Positions 12,095 through 22,522 are shown, counted from the stretch's first letter. The stretch: 64,000 bases of DNA from Auriscalpium vulgare (GCA_019915015.1 JAHBBC010000005.1:1860001-1924000); one strand, 5' to 3'. Notes: generated by a model not told the origin, from the sequence alone. Translations and numbers: made by a program.

Positions 12095-12516
12095 GCGCCT
12101 TCCAGCCATTGGTTACATTGCCTGCAGGATAGCCGCGTTGTAGACGTAGATTCGAGGTTCTTGAACGCCCGCTCGAACGCTCTCCAAACGCTATCACCGA
12201 CTCAAAAGCAGAGAGATGAGCTGGGCGCACAAATCTCAAACCCAGTAGACTCGGTGATCGCTGGAAAGTAATAGTCGTGTACACCTGGAGGATGATAACT
12301 CACCTCGGGCAGCATCTTCGGCTTTCTTCACAGTCCGGCACGCAAGCACGAGTTTCTACGGCTTCATCGTCGCGAGATACCTGGCAGTCTCAAGCCTTCG
12401 CCCAACATAAGCCCCGACAAGTAAACACCGTCCTTTCCGAGAGGTCGCGTGTCTCGACGGGCGGCAAGGGGTCGCACTGTTCTGCGAGGAGTCAGAGGAA
12501 AGGGAAGCTGATTATG
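12095..12516 (-). pseudogene. Remnant of a third short-chain dehydrogenase
   Basis: Minus-strand reading shows the same order as the two intact dehydrogenases: a VETRDL-like block, an LVLACR-like block followed by a GTGAGT donor, then VRPAHLSAFESVIAF and the NGW segment. The expected start codon reads ATA. The NAD-binding region runs through frame changes, and a TAG replaces a Glu codon just before the LVLACR region. No later exons (Y-x3-K, C-terminus) are present. It is a decayed 5' half of the same tandem family. Confidence 0.75.
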
Positions 12517-12861
12517 GTGCTGGTTGGTGCTGTGCGAGCAGATGAGCTCTTGTCGAGACCTTATGCCGCCGCCGCAGGTATAAAACGCTATGTGACGCGT
12601 CCGCAGGTACCCCGAGCTAGACTTGGGAGTGTAACGAGAGTCATTTGTCGAATGAGACCCACATCTTCCGTGTGCAGTACTATTCCGATGGCGTGTGGAT
12701 AGAAAATGAAGCGTCAAAATGAGCGAAGAGGAAGGAATGGGCGTCTTTTTACATAACTAGGCGACATAAATAATTTTAGGCTTATCGCAATTCTGAATTA
12801 CGCTACAAGTAACAAGACGGCCGCGTCCAAGTTCCAACTCGAACCCCTGTCTCCGCCCACC

Positions 12862-13860
12862 ATGGCACCCCCGTCGCTGACCGTGCTGCGCGCATACGCG
12901 CACAAGCGTGACCCGTCCAAGCTGCCGCTCGCCGTGCATTTCGCGCACACACCGACGACGCTCACAGTATTCGACGCGTTCCCCAAGGCGCTCTTCCACC
13001 TCCTCGTGCTCCCGCGCCCCGCACTCGCGCCGGAGCTCTCCCCGTTCGACCTCGCCAGCCTGCGTGCGCTGCTGCGTCACAAGGATAGCGCGCGCCGCGT
13101 GCTGCTCGCGCTCCGCGAGGCCGCGGACGCGGCGCGCGCCACTGTGCGCGAGGAGATGCGCGCGAGGTACGGGTTCGAGTGGGACGTGTGGACGGGGTTT
13201 CACGCGGTGCCGTCGATGGAGTGCGTGCTTTTCTCCTGCGCGCCGATGTTTCCTTTCTTTCCGCGTCGTGTTGTATCGTTTCATGACCCGTTGTCTATGT
13301 CTTGCATCCGACGCGCTGGACGGCCTTGACACGCGCCCGTAGACACGTCCACCTTCACGTCATCTCCGCCGACCTCTGCAACGCCAAGCTCAAAACGAAA
13401 AAACATTACAACTCGTTCCACCCGGCGCTCGGCTTCTTCCTGCCGCTCGACACCGTTCTCGAGTGGCTCGACGCGACGCCCTCGTACTACGACACCGTGC
13501 GTGTGCCCCTGTTTCTCCCGCCCGCCCTGACATCACCTGTGCGTGCAGATTTCGCGCCTCGAGCATGGTGAGTACGAGCCTTTGCTCAAGGCGCCGCTCG
13601 AGTGCTTCCGCTGTGGTAAGACGCTGGGCACGGTGCCCGCGCTCAAGACGCATCTACAGGACGAGTGGGACACCCTGCGTGCGCGCTCGCTCGCGCGGGG
13701 AAAGCGCAAGCGTGGCAGCGTGTGCGACGTGGCAGAGGCGGAAGGGCCGCGCGCGAAGAAGGCTGCGGTGGCGGTGGGCCCGCGCGACGACGGCGATGCA
13801 ATGGACGTGGACACACCGCCAGTGGCCCCTTGTGGTGGTGTTGACGTCGATGCGCGCTAG
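12862..13860 (+). CDS. HNT3: Aprataxin-like DNA-adenylate hydrolase
   Basis: This enzyme removes AMP from 5' ends left by abortive DNA ligation; it is nuclear and acts in single-strand-break repair. Exons 12862-13220, 13343-13496 and 13549-13860 total 825 nt (274 residues), with all phases kept. The HIT domain fills residues 1-150, with FPKALFHLLVLPR near the N-terminus and the catalytic histidine triad HVHLHV just after the first intron, followed by KTKKHYNSF. A C2HE-type zinc finger follows (CFRCGKTLGTVPALKTHLQDEW, with C-x2-C and H..E), the aprataxin hallmark. A basic tail (RGKRKRG) may be a nuclear signal. There is no FHA domain, as in fungal members. Confidence 0.93.
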
Positions 13861-13942
13861 GTCGCACGTCTCGTTGAACCCAGTCCGGCATCATATACAT
13901 CTTGCATTTCGTTCTTACACGTACAAGCCGACATTTAATTGA

Positions 13943-14145
13943 GACTCCAACGCTTTCTATCTGTCCTACCGCACTTGCTTTCTTGCTTTGTCGATCCGCA
14001 CGCATATGTACATTTGCATCTTGTCTGGCGATCAGTCCGTTGGCGTCGACGCTGGAGGCTTGTGCGACTTCTCGCTCGCCACGAGCCTGAGCAGCAATCA
14101 GCCATCGCGCCATCGCGCCAGGCACGGAAGATGCATTAACGGGGA
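13943..14145 (-). pseudogene. Partial, internally deleted copy of the oxidoreductase gene at 38.8-40.6 kb
   Basis: On the minus strand this stretch matches positions about 40250-40735, running from an intron of the Gfo/Idh/MocA gene into its last exon and 3' flank. Matching blocks include the GCGAGATGG-type intron repeat, GAGCGAGAAGTCGC and the GCGTCGACGC run. About 280 bp (near 40306-40589) are missing, and the join falls at a CGTGG shared by both sides. Because an intron is included, this arose from DNA, not from mRNA. It cannot encode a product. Confidence 0.75.
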
Positions 14146-14842
14146 ACTTGTCTCGATAGCCCAACCTGCTCTATACACCTTGGTACATATGCCATGCCTT
14201 TTGAAGCCGCGTTTTATATGTTCCTCTCCGTGCGTCGTATCTAAATCAGTGTACGTGGCACTTCATGCTCGCCCAGACTCTTATCGACTACCCGCTTTTG
14301 CACCTCACTTCTCACTTGGCTCTCCGACACATGGTTTGACATAAATATATTGCAAGATGTCTCTACGGTTTTTCCAGCCCAATCTCCGACTCATCAGGTT
14401 GCCTTCATCGTACGCAAGAAGTCAGCGCGTCAAGGATACAATCTGATGCTTTGCGATTGGCTGTGAAGGACGAATTCAGCAAACGGGAGGGCAGTGCTGC
14501 AAGCGCTCAATGGCAACATACTCATTCCGGACTTGACTTTCGCAGGGATGGTCGCCTCGCCCTCTATCTTAGATCTTGGCGACCGCCAATGTGACGTCGG
14601 ATGCCCAGCCTTGACCAGTAATTTTCTCGCGACATTCTTGAGTCGCTTACCAGCGCTCCGCAGTACTTTCGGAACGCGCGCAATACGGTGCGTACCTTGT
14701 GTTGCAGGTACGTCAGCGCTTGGTCGACAGGTCATAGCAGACTTCACTTACATCGCTTCTGCAGTGCTATCGGTGAAGACTCCTCTGACCTGGTCTTCAT
14801 GCTGTCTTCTTCTTCTTCTCTCCGTCTCTGCTCTCGTGCCAA
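14146..14842. other. Intergenic, no gene seen
   Basis: No frame with splice support or motifs. It separates the copied oxidoreductase fragment from the 3' end of the transposon-split gene. Confidence 0.4.
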
Positions 14843-15611
14843 CTACCTGTGTCGCATGATCTGCTCTCGCTTGCCGTTCATGTACTCCCAATTGCGCTCT
14901 TGCGACTGTTTCCAGATCCTACGCGGAGCACTATCAGCACTCGAACAGAGACTGCGCTGAGATTGCGTACCGTTCGAGCGCCTCAATCTCATCGGCCAGG
15001 CCCTCAGCGTCAGTGAATTCTGTCACCGTTGACAAGTCGAGGTCAAAGTCGACGAAGGGATGAATTCCGCCGCCGGGTCCCTTCTGTGCCCGAGTCCCTG
15101 TGTCATGAATTCGAGCATGACCGCGTCCAACTCGCGGCCAGCATCGGACTCGTGCTCTGAGGATTCCGAGTACGCTGGGGCGTGCGACGCCCCTTCACCG
15201 AACGTCAGCTCCTCTTCTAGATCGTTGTCTTGGTCGAAATCCTCGGGATGCCCTTCTGGTCGATCTTCGAACGGGGACGTGGTCATCGATGCGTCCAGGT
15301 TGACGGTGCCGGCGACATTCCTGCTGGCTGTGGTGCTTGCCGCGAGTGTGTCGCCTCTTGCTCTTGCGTAAGTTCTTTTCTTCTGAGTTTGTCTTAACCC
15401 GATGGGCTGACGACTTCCATAAATTTGTTAAGGCTGAGCATCGGCGACTTGCTGTCATCCACTGGCCCGCCTGGATGCCCAAGAAGGCGGACGTTGAAAG
15501 ATAGCGTCGTATGGTGGTAGAGATTATCCCAGGGCAGCGGCGGCGTCAGCGAGACGCCTGCGCGGCCCGCGGGATGCGTCGCCGGGCTGATTGCACGCAC
15601 ATCGTCTCTTC
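14843..15611 (-). pseudogene. 3' part of an unidentified gene split by the large transposon
   Basis: Minus-strand exons run from the transposon edge at 15611. A 70-residue block (containing SLTPPLPWDNLYHHTTLSF and LNKFMEVVSPS) is followed by a GTTAAG..CACAG intron. Next comes an acidic exon (TVNLDASMTTSPFEDRPEG, DNDLEEELTFGEG). The last exons contain HPFVDFDLDLSTVTEF and, after a GTACGC..GTAG intron, WKQSQERNWEYMNGKREQ, ending in TAG at 14843-14845. The join near 15065-15150 is unresolved. No domain is recognised. The first exon has no ATG and runs straight into the inverted repeat of the transposon, so the 5' part lies across it at 29255-29610. Confidence 0.55.
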
Positions 15612-15631
15612 CACCGGACTTTGGGGTCTAA
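15612..15631 (+). repeat. Left terminal inverted repeat of the CMC-like transposon
   Basis: 20 bp, CACCGGACTTTGGGGTCTAA, an exact inverted match to 29235-29254. It is preceded by TTC, repeated after the right end. Confidence 0.92.
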
Positions 15632-15726
15632 GATCAGCGGGGGATATTCGTAGGATGTAGGGTATATCTGTAGTTATCATATGAATTTCAGAAGGGGCCC
15701 CATATGTCCTAAGTATATCCGTGGAT

Positions 15727-15820
15727 GCGCACGGACCCTCGGAACTTTACGGCCATTGAGGTAGCGCACTTTCGAAAGTGCGCTACCTCGATGGCCGTAA
15801 TCCCCCGAAGGTCCGTGCGC
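15727..15820. repeat. Long near-perfect hairpin next to the transposon's left end
   Basis: Arms of about 47 nt meet at TTCGAA (15771-15776). The left arm begins GCGCACGGACC and the right arm ends GGTCCGTGCGC; the inner 20 nt of each arm, around GGTAGCGCAC, pair perfectly and a few mismatches lie further out. It sits about 115 bp inside the terminal repeat and could bind the transposase or a repressor, or form a structured RNA. Confidence 0.8.
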
Positions 15821-16691
15821 GCGCGTTTGTTGCCGTGGCTATGACCATATACGTACAACGCACATGACCTATCGCGTCGCACCGATCTGGACGAGTCGAT
15901 GACGTACTCGGCCGCGCGCAAACGTCCAAGTCCATTCGCAGCGCTGAATTCGACTTGTGCAGGTGGTCTGATTTGTCGTCGACGTCTCGCATCGTCTTCC
16001 GTCATTCTCGACGACGACGACAACGACGACGACGACTCGACAACTCCGGCCCCTCCTCAACCTCGTCTTCAACCTGCTCGATGCGACGCGACTCGGACTA
16101 GATCATGCCCGATCCCGCTCCCTACCGACTCTCAGCTGCTGCATCGTACCAGAGGCTGTGCCCGTGTACGGGATGCTCGACGCACAACCCACCTCTCCGG
16201 CAGCTACCTCGCACATGCAACCGTCACGTCGGAGACGAGCGTGATCTCTTCTTGGCGGTACACGCGCCAGCCAGCCTCAAGCGACCTCGCGGCCTCGACT
16301 CGGAGCTCCACGGCGACGACTCTCCTGGACCGTCTCAGCGACGCCAGCTGGCGTCGTCACCTCACTCAGAATCTGACAGATCACTTGCATTTGACGGGGT
16401 ATACGAAGATATGGAATGGCCGCCGATGTCGGCGCCCTTGTTAACGCCGTCTGTGGATGGCGGGGATGACTTCGGTGCGTCAACACATCTCATGTTCGCA
16501 TATATTGCACTCAACATCATCACAGCATCGCGCGCACCCTCCGAGGCATCGCAAACGCACAGCCAGATGAGGTATCAGGAGGAGGAGCTTGAGGACGGAT
16601 GGGACAATTACGGTGCGTCGGCGTCGCCGTGGCTTGACCTGGATATATGCTGCTCAAATCCTAGTAGCGCCTCAGGCACCCTCTGCGTCCC

Positions 16692-16983
16692 TGGAAGCCG
16701 CCTGTCGGCGACAACACTCGGAGCGCGGGAGGATCACACGCGACCAGAAAGGAATCGAGTGTGATTGAACGTCCGTGCTAGCACCGTACGAGATGAGGGG
16801 GAGAGACAGAGGAAAGAACTATCGAGGGCGGCGCTGGCGTGCGCGTATATGTGAGCCGCAAGGCGACCGAATCGAGAGAGAAGTATCTAAGTATAGTAAG
16901 ATCATGTCCGAATCGAGAGATGACGCGACGCGCCGGAGCGCGTCGTCCGGTGACCGTGTACGCGTCGTAGACCTGGGTCTACA
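16692..16983 (-). repeat. 3' LTR of the chromovirus
   Basis: 292 bp, TG...CA on the plus strand. Read side by side it is identical to 22231-22522. Confidence 0.95.
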
Positions 16984-16993
16984 CTCCTCCCCC

Positions 16994-19900
16994 CTAGGAA
17001 GAAGAGCTCCCCCCGGGGGGATGACGCGCCAGCCAACGGTCCAGAGCGGCGCAGTCGGCGAGGTGACGCGAGGGCAGCCATTGCATGTCCTCGTCACCCC
17101 AGCCGCGCCACCGTACGAGATATTGCCAGCCGCGCCCACGACGGCGTTGGTCAATGATCTCGTCGACTTCCCATTCCTCAGCGCCGTCGGGCGTGACGAC
17201 AGGCCCAGGGTGCGCCAACGCGCGAGACGGAGCGACGGCAGCGTCGTTCGGGACGAAGGGACGAAGCAGGCTGGCGTGGAACGTAGGGAATACGCCAGTC
17301 GTCGCGGGGAGGTCCAGGGTATAGACGCTGCGATCGGGGAAAGCGCGCGTGACTGTGTAAGGGCCGTCGAACCGAGGCATGAATTTTGCGACCCGGCTCG
17401 GGTCTTGAGCTTTATAGTCGCGACGCCGGTGGAACGTGGAGAGCAATACGCGGTCTCCAACCGCGTACGCACGCTCCGGTCCACGGTGTTGGTTCGCGGA
17501 GTCGGCTTGCTGTAGCTTCGCCGCGAGCAGAGAGTCTTGCGCCTCCGCAAAATCGACAGTGAGCTGGTCGATGACTCGTTGTGCGAGCGCGCCATCTGAA
17601 CCGAACTCAGCAGTCGTCGCGTCGGCGTCCGGCTGAAGTAGGGGCGGGATGAGCCGCGGCTGTCGGCCCATACGAAGCTGGAAAGGCGAGTAGCCCGTCG
17701 ACGCGTTGACGGTATTCATAATGTCGAAACGTACGCGCGGGAGCGCACGAACCCAGCCATGTTGCTGACGGTCGACGTGAAAGCGCAGGCACTGGTTGAC
17801 TGTTTTGTTCGTACGTTCGCTGGCGCCATCCGTTTGAGGATGGTAAGACGAGGACATTTTGAGCTTGACGCCCGTCAGACGATGCAGCGCGCGCCAGAAG
17901 CGAGAAACGAATAGTTTGTCGCGGTCGGACACGATCTCAAGCGGCAGGCCGTTCTCGCAGAACCAGTGGTCGAAAAAGACGGCAGCGAAACCCTCGGCTG
18001 ACAACGAGCTCTTGACAGGGACGAGGCGGATGTCAGCGCCCGAGCGGTCGGTCATAGAAACGATCGTGTCGAAACCCGAGTCAAGAGGAAGGGGGCCAAT
18101 GAAGTCGATGGCAACGCAATCGCCGCGCGCGTCAGGGATGGACAGAGGATGCAGGGGACCGGCGGGCTTCACAGAGGGGGACTTGTTGCGTTGACATTCT
18201 GCACAGGACGCAATGTAGCCCAGCTCGAGGTCGCGCCGCATGCCAGGCCAGTAATACGACGAGCGCAACGCGGCGTACGATTTGTCCGCCCCAAAATGGC
18301 CGAGAGCATCGTGAGCCAGCTGGAAAAACGTCTCGCGAAGCGTGGGTGTGCGCGGAATTACCAGTCGCTCACCGATGAACAGGAGGCCTTCCTGGAGCCG
18401 CGCGCCCGGAGTACTGTCTAAGTTGCGGAGCAAACGAGCGCAGAACGCGTCGTCGCTGTAGCCCGAACGAATAGAGTCGAGAAGCGCGCGGTCCTGGGAG
18501 ATCTGGAGAGACACAGCACACACCGCGGGGCGCACCGCAACGGGGACGTTGTCAACCACCCGTGCGAGGCACACCGCGGCCGCGAACGCAGAAACAGTCG
18601 GAGCGGCATCCTCAACCGGGAGACGTGACAGCGCATCTGCAACTGTGTTGTCAGCGCCGGGGACGTACTCGATGTCGAAGTCGTACTGAGCAAGATACTC
18701 TTGCCAGCGACATTGACGACGGGACAGCTCGCGTTGCGTCTGGAAGTACTCCAGGGTGCGGTGATCGGTGCGGACGACGAAATGCGAACCGAGAAGGTCC
18801 ACACGCCATTTCTGCAGTGCGCGCACAATCGCAAGCAGCTCCTGCTCGTGGACTGGGTAGTTGAGCTGCGCCCCTTTCAACTGCATAGAGTCGAAAGCCA
18901 CCGGGCGCGCGCTCTCCCAGGTGGGACCCCACGAGAGGACGGCACCAGTGCGGAGGTCACTGGCATCAGTCGTCACCCAGATCTTGTTCTCGCCGGGATT
19001 CTGGTGGTCTATGGTGGTGAGACACTCCCGGCTGAGAACTAACGCTTTTACCCCGTCGAACGCAGCCTGATGAAACGGGAACCACCCCGGCCAATCGTGC
19101 TGCGCATCGAGCGTGGTCAGCGGCGTTAAAACGCGCGTCAGCTCGGCGAGCTGGGGCAGGAAGGTCGCAATGTACCGGACCAACCCCAGGAACGCACAAA
19201 CGTCGGTCGCGCTGCGCGGGACGGGCCAGTTCATGATTCGGTCTACCTTCGTTGGGTCCGCTTCGATTCCCCGCCGAGAGATCTCGTGGCCCAAGAAATG
19301 AACCTCGTCACAGAACAGGGTCGTCTTCTTCAGCGAGCAGTACAGGTGGGCGTCGCGAAGTGCGCTGAGGACGGTGTCAACGTTGCGGATGTGCTCCTCG
19401 ACGGTCTGCGACCAAATGATAATATCGTCGAGGTAGACATGGCAAATGACGCCGATGAGTTTTCGCAAAGCGGTCGTCATTCGTCGTTGATGGGTGCCCG
19501 GGGCATTGCGCCCGCCCATCGGCATGACCGTCCACTCGTACAATCCAAATGGCGTCGTCACGGCGGTAAGATGGATGTCGTCCGGGTGAACGCGCGTCTG
19601 GAAGAAGGCGTTCGTCATGTCCAGTTTACCCCAGATTTTACCCTTCGCGCAGTCGGCGAGGATATCGTCGACGCGCGGGAGCGGGTGAGAATCAGGGACC
19701 GTGTTAGCGTTCAGCAGGCGATAATCATTCACCCAGCGTGGGAGAGCGGTAGGATCGGCCTTGGGAATGATGAAGGCAGGCGAGGCGTGTTCACTGGAGG
19801 ACGGTCGAATGCGACCCGCAGCAAGATGTTGGTCAAGGAGGGTGCGCCATGCCTCGCGGTATTTACGCGGGCAGTTGTAAGAGCGGGTCGCGATTGTCTT

Positions 19901-22276
19901 GTCTGCGTCCTTGAGACGAATGCGGTGGTAGACAGAGTTAGGCAGCTCGTCAAGGTGAGGGATGTCGGACGGGAAACGATCGGCATACTTCTCTTTCATC
20001 TGCGTGTCGAGTTTGGCAAGCCGATCGGCATGTGCGAGCGTCGCGACACGCACCGCGACGGCGGCGACCGCGTTCACCGGGGCTACCGGATCGGCCAGAC
20101 GGTCGCAGTGAGCACGCTGTGACAGGAGACGTGCACCAAGCTGGTCGAGGACTTGTGCGCGGACGGCGAGCACGTCCGAGCGCGTAGGCGTGGAGGACGG
20201 CGCACCGGCGCGCACGGTGTCGTCGTCGTCGTAGTCGCGGAGCAAGTCGTAATCTGAGTTCTTGGGCATGCACGTGCGCAGGTGATGGTCAACAACGATG
20301 TGATTGGCGATAAGAAACGGAAGGCCAAGGATCACTGGCATACACATGGAATCAGGCGCAATGAGCGCGCGGACCGAACGAGCGCGATAACGGGAATCTG
20401 ACGCAGAAAGAGACAATTTGACCCAGTGGGTCGCGACAACGGCAGAAGGGTCCGAAGAAAAAGTCCGTTCCCCCCCTGCACTGAACGCTGCGCCGAGAGG
20501 GATAGGCTTGACGAGACGGTGACGGCGGAGACCGAGCTGTGCGGCTGTCCGTTCGCGGATCAAGACTACCTGTGAGCCGTCGTCAATAAGGGCGGCAAGT
20601 TCGACTTCCGGGCCGGGCCCGTTGAGAGGGCGGGGTCCGAGAGCCGTGCAGTACCACAGCATAGGCTCCGCCGTGAGCGGAGTGCGCGGCGACGGGGAAG
20701 CGGGACGAGACAGGGGGGCGTCAACAGCGTTAACGACGTACAATTCGTCCGAGTCGGTATCCGACCCGGCGCCGATGACAGCAGACGTCGAAGCTTCAGC
20801 GGCGGGGAGCACAGCGGCGACGACCGGGGCCTTGGGTTTGCCACCGCGCACGGATAGCTTGGCCATGGCCTCGGTCAGCGTCTTGTAGCCTTCGGCGACC
20901 GGGAAGCCGTTTGGGCAGTCGGAAGACCGATGGCCGGCGTGGAAGCGCCTACACTTGCGGCACCCGTCGTGCGCATTGAGTAGGGCAATTTCGCCGTCGG
21001 TGAGTTTGGGCAGGCCGCGCGAGCCAGTGGAACCAGGGCGCGGTGCCGCGGCGGCAGCACCGGGGCGTGCACCCGAGGAGCCAAAGGCGGGGTTCTGTTC
21101 CTTGCGGGCGCGGGCCAGGCGCGCGACTTGTTCGTTGATTTTGTCGAGCTGGCGGAGCCTCTTGAGATCGAGGATCTCCACTGCGTCGAGCCAATCCTGC
21201 AGCGGCTTTTGCTCCGGATACTTCATGTCGGCGACCTCTGCGCCGAGGTCAATGTGCATGCCCGCCTGGAGCTTGCGACGCATGGACGCATCGTCGAGGT
21301 GAGACGGAGTGTCGACCAGAAGAGTGTTCTTTGAGTTCATCTCGACCTGCCACTCGGAGAAGGCGCGCGAGCCCTGTTGCGAGTTGAGAAGGTCGTTGGA
21401 GACGCGCAGCTCCCAGCCCTGCTGGAGCCAGCGCCGGCGGACAATCTCCATGAAATCCTCGAACGGCAGGACTTCGTAGAAGTCGCGGCGGGCGCGGATC
21501 CATTCGCGAATGCGCGGGTCCTGGAACCCGTCCGTGATCATGCGCGTCTGATCTTCTTCGGCAATGTCCTTGTGCTTATGGTAGGACTCGCATCCGTACT
21601 TGAATTCCCGGAGAACCTCGGGCGAGACGTTCCCTGCGGTGAGCACGGGAGGTTTCGTGACCGAGGACTGTTCGAAACGGGCGGTATGGGTGGACATGAC
21701 TGGATGTATGCGGGGTGTGGGTGTGGAGTCGGAGTCGGAGGAGTCGGAGACGTAGCGGGGACGGCGATGCGGACGGCTGTATGCGCGTTGTGCGGGCGGT
21801 GGCGGTGACGATGGGGATGGTGACGGTGAGGTGTAAACGACAAGAGGGTTCTTTATAGCGGGGGCAGCGGGCGGTGGTGCGGAACGGAGCAGCGTGTCGT
21901 CTGGGGACGGCGAGCGTGAAGCGGGCAGAGGGACCGTGACGGGTGTCGGGCGATCGGGGTGCAGAGGTGACGGTGTGGGGGGACTCAGCTCGTTGACCTC
22001 AATCCACCCTGGGGACGCGAGCGCCGAGGCGAGGTCCGACGTCGTCGGACTGGCGGGCGACCGTAGCCTCGGGGACCGTCGACGTTCTCCAACGGGCGGT
22101 GGTAAGGACCTGGTGACGGCGCGGCTCGTCCTGGACGTGGTGTCCACACTGAGGCCGAGAGCGGAACGAGCGCGGCGGGCGGTGGTCGTCAGGATGTCGG
22201 CGGACGCTCGATTCGATTTCAAAAAAAAAGTGGAAGCCGCCTGTCGGCGACAACACTCGGAGCGCGGGAGGATCAC
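16994..22276 (-). CDS. Chromovirus gag-pol polyprotein
   Basis: An uninterrupted frame of 1,760 codons; the true start is unclear because the first Met lies inside the 5' LTR, and the next in-frame Met codons are well inside (for example HPVMSTHTARF). Order of parts: capsid-like gag (about residues 200-400); a zinc knuckle C-x2-C-x6-H-x4-C (CRKCRRFHAGHRSSDC); aspartic protease with IDDGSQVVLI; reverse transcriptase with WGKLDMTNAFFQ and the YLDD catalytic motif; RNase H (TTDAS, HEQELL, RTDHRTL); integrase with an HHCC finger (HDALGHFGADKSY..CAECQ) and D,D,E core (AIDFIGP, SDRDKLF, DGASERTN); and a chromodomain near the end (EWEVDEIIDQRRR, YLVRWRGW). Every active-site residue is present, so the element could be competent. 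Confidence 0.95.
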   Translation of the reverse strand: MILPRSECCRRQAASTFFLKSNRASADILTTTARRARSALGLSVDTTSRTSRAVTRSLPPPVGERRRSPRLRSPASPTTSDLASALASPGWIEVNELSPPTPSPLHPDRPTPVTVPLPASRSPSPDDTLLRSAPPPAAPAIKNPLVVYTSPSPSPSSPPPPAQRAYSRPHRRPRYVSDSSDSDSTPTPRIHPVMSTHTARFEQSSVTKPPVLTAGNVSPEVLREFKYGCESYHKHKDIAEEDQTRMITDGFQDPRIREWIRARRDFYEVLPFEDFMEIVRRRWLQQGWELRVSNDLLNSQQGSRAFSEWQVEMNSKNTLLVDTPSHLDDASMRRKLQAGMHIDLGAEVADMKYPEQKPLQDWLDAVEILDLKRLRQLDKINEQVARLARARKEQNPAFGSSGARPGAAAAAPRPGSTGSRGLPKLTDGEIALLNAHDGCRKCRRFHAGHRSSDCPNGFPVAEGYKTLTEAMAKLSVRGGKPKAPVVAAVLPAAEASTSAVIGAGSDTDSDELYVVNAVDAPLSRPASPSPRTPLTAEPMLWYCTALGPRPLNGPGPEVELAALIDDGSQVVLIRERTAAQLGLRRHRLVKPIPLGAAFSAGGERTFSSDPSAVVATHWVKLSLSASDSRYRARSVRALIAPDSMCMPVILGLPFLIANHIVVDHHLRTCMPKNSDYDLLRDYDDDDTVRAGAPSSTPTRSDVLAVRAQVLDQLGARLLSQRAHCDRLADPVAPVNAVAAVAVRVATLAHADRLAKLDTQMKEKYADRFPSDIPHLDELPNSVYHRIRLKDADKTIATRSYNCPRKYREAWRTLLDQHLAAGRIRPSSSEHASPAFIIPKADPTALPRWVNDYRLLNANTVPDSHPLPRVDDILADCAKGKIWGKLDMTNAFFQTRVHPDDIHLTAVTTPFGLYEWTVMPMGGRNAPGTHQRRMTTALRKLIGVICHVYLDDIIIWSQTVEEHIRNVDTVLSALRDAHLYCSLKKTTLFCDEVHFLGHEISRRGIEADPTKVDRIMNWPVPRSATDVCAFLGLVRYIATFLPQLAELTRVLTPLTTLDAQHDWPGWFPFHQAAFDGVKALVLSRECLTTIDHQNPGENKIWVTTDASDLRTGAVLSWGPTWESARPVAFDSMQLKGAQLNYPVHEQELLAIVRALQKWRVDLLGSHFVVRTDHRTLEYFQTQRELSRRQCRWQEYLAQYDFDIEYVPGADNTVADALSRLPVEDAAPTVSAFAAAVCLARVVDNVPVAVRPAVCAVSLQISQDRALLDSIRSGYSDDAFCARLLRNLDSTPGARLQEGLLFIGERLVIPRTPTLRETFFQLAHDALGHFGADKSYAALRSSYYWPGMRRDLELGYIASCAECQRNKSPSVKPAGPLHPLSIPDARGDCVAIDFIGPLPLDSGFDTIVSMTDRSGADIRLVPVKSSLSAEGFAAVFFDHWFCENGLPLEIVSDRDKLFVSRFWRALHRLTGVKLKMSSSYHPQTDGASERTNKTVNQCLRFHVDRQQHGWVRALPRVRFDIMNTVNASTGYSPFQLRMGRQPRLIPPLLQPDADATTAEFGSDGALAQRVIDQLTVDFAEAQDSLLAAKLQQADSANQHRGPERAYAVGDRVLLSTFHRRRDYKAQDPSRVAKFMPRFDGPYTVTRAFPDRSVYTLDLPATTGVFPTFHASLLRPFVPNDAAVAPSRALAHPGPVVTPDGAEEWEVDEIIDQRRRGRGWQYLVRWRGWGDEDMQWLPSRHLADCAALDRWLARHPPGGSSSS

Positions 22277-22522
22277 ACGCGACCAGAAAGGAATCGAGTG
22301 TGATTGAACGTCCGTGCTAGCACCGTACGAGATGAGGGGGAGAGACAGAGGAAAGAACTATCGAGGGCGGCGCTGGCGTGCGCGTATATGTGAGCCGCAA
22401 GGCGACCGAATCGAGAGAGAAGTATCTAAGTATAGTAAGATCATGTCCGAATCGAGAGATGACGCGACGCGCCGGAGCGCGTCGTCCGGTGACCGTGTAC
22501 GCGTCGTAGACCTGGGTCTACA
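22231..22522 (-). repeat. 5' LTR of the chromovirus
   Basis: 292 bp, the partner of 16692-16983. The gag-pol frame is already open inside it. A run of nine A (plus strand) lies at the LTR/internal border. Confidence 0.95.

Larger units (their letters stand above)
16692..22522 (-). mobile_element. Ty3-type chromovirus LTR retrotransposon, complete and very young
   Basis: It has two 292-bp direct LTRs (16692-16983, 22231-22522), each starting TG and ending CA, and a 5-bp duplication GTCCC at 16687-16691 and 22523-22527. A purine-rich tract (AGGGGGGAGGAG on the minus strand) touches the 3' LTR, and one long gag-pol frame has all domains plus a C-terminal chromodomain. Transcription runs on the minus strand. 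No TGG-type tRNA primer site follows the 5' LTR directly, so a self-priming mode is possible but unproven. Chromodomains in this clade guide integration to marked chromatin. Confidence 0.95.

Noticed and set aside
8860..12520. Dehydrogenase genes as a biosynthetic cluster with the terpene synthase
   Set aside because: They are more than 30 kb apart with housekeeping genes and transposons between.
16775..17515. Plus-strand frame crossing the LTR into pol
   Set aside because: Starts in the LTR and runs antisense to the integrase and chromodomain region; the same start recurs in the other LTR copy.
19286..20122. Plus-strand frame of 278 codons inside the chromovirus
   Set aside because: Antisense shadow of pol, with no motif; GC-rich coding DNA often leaves the opposite strand open.
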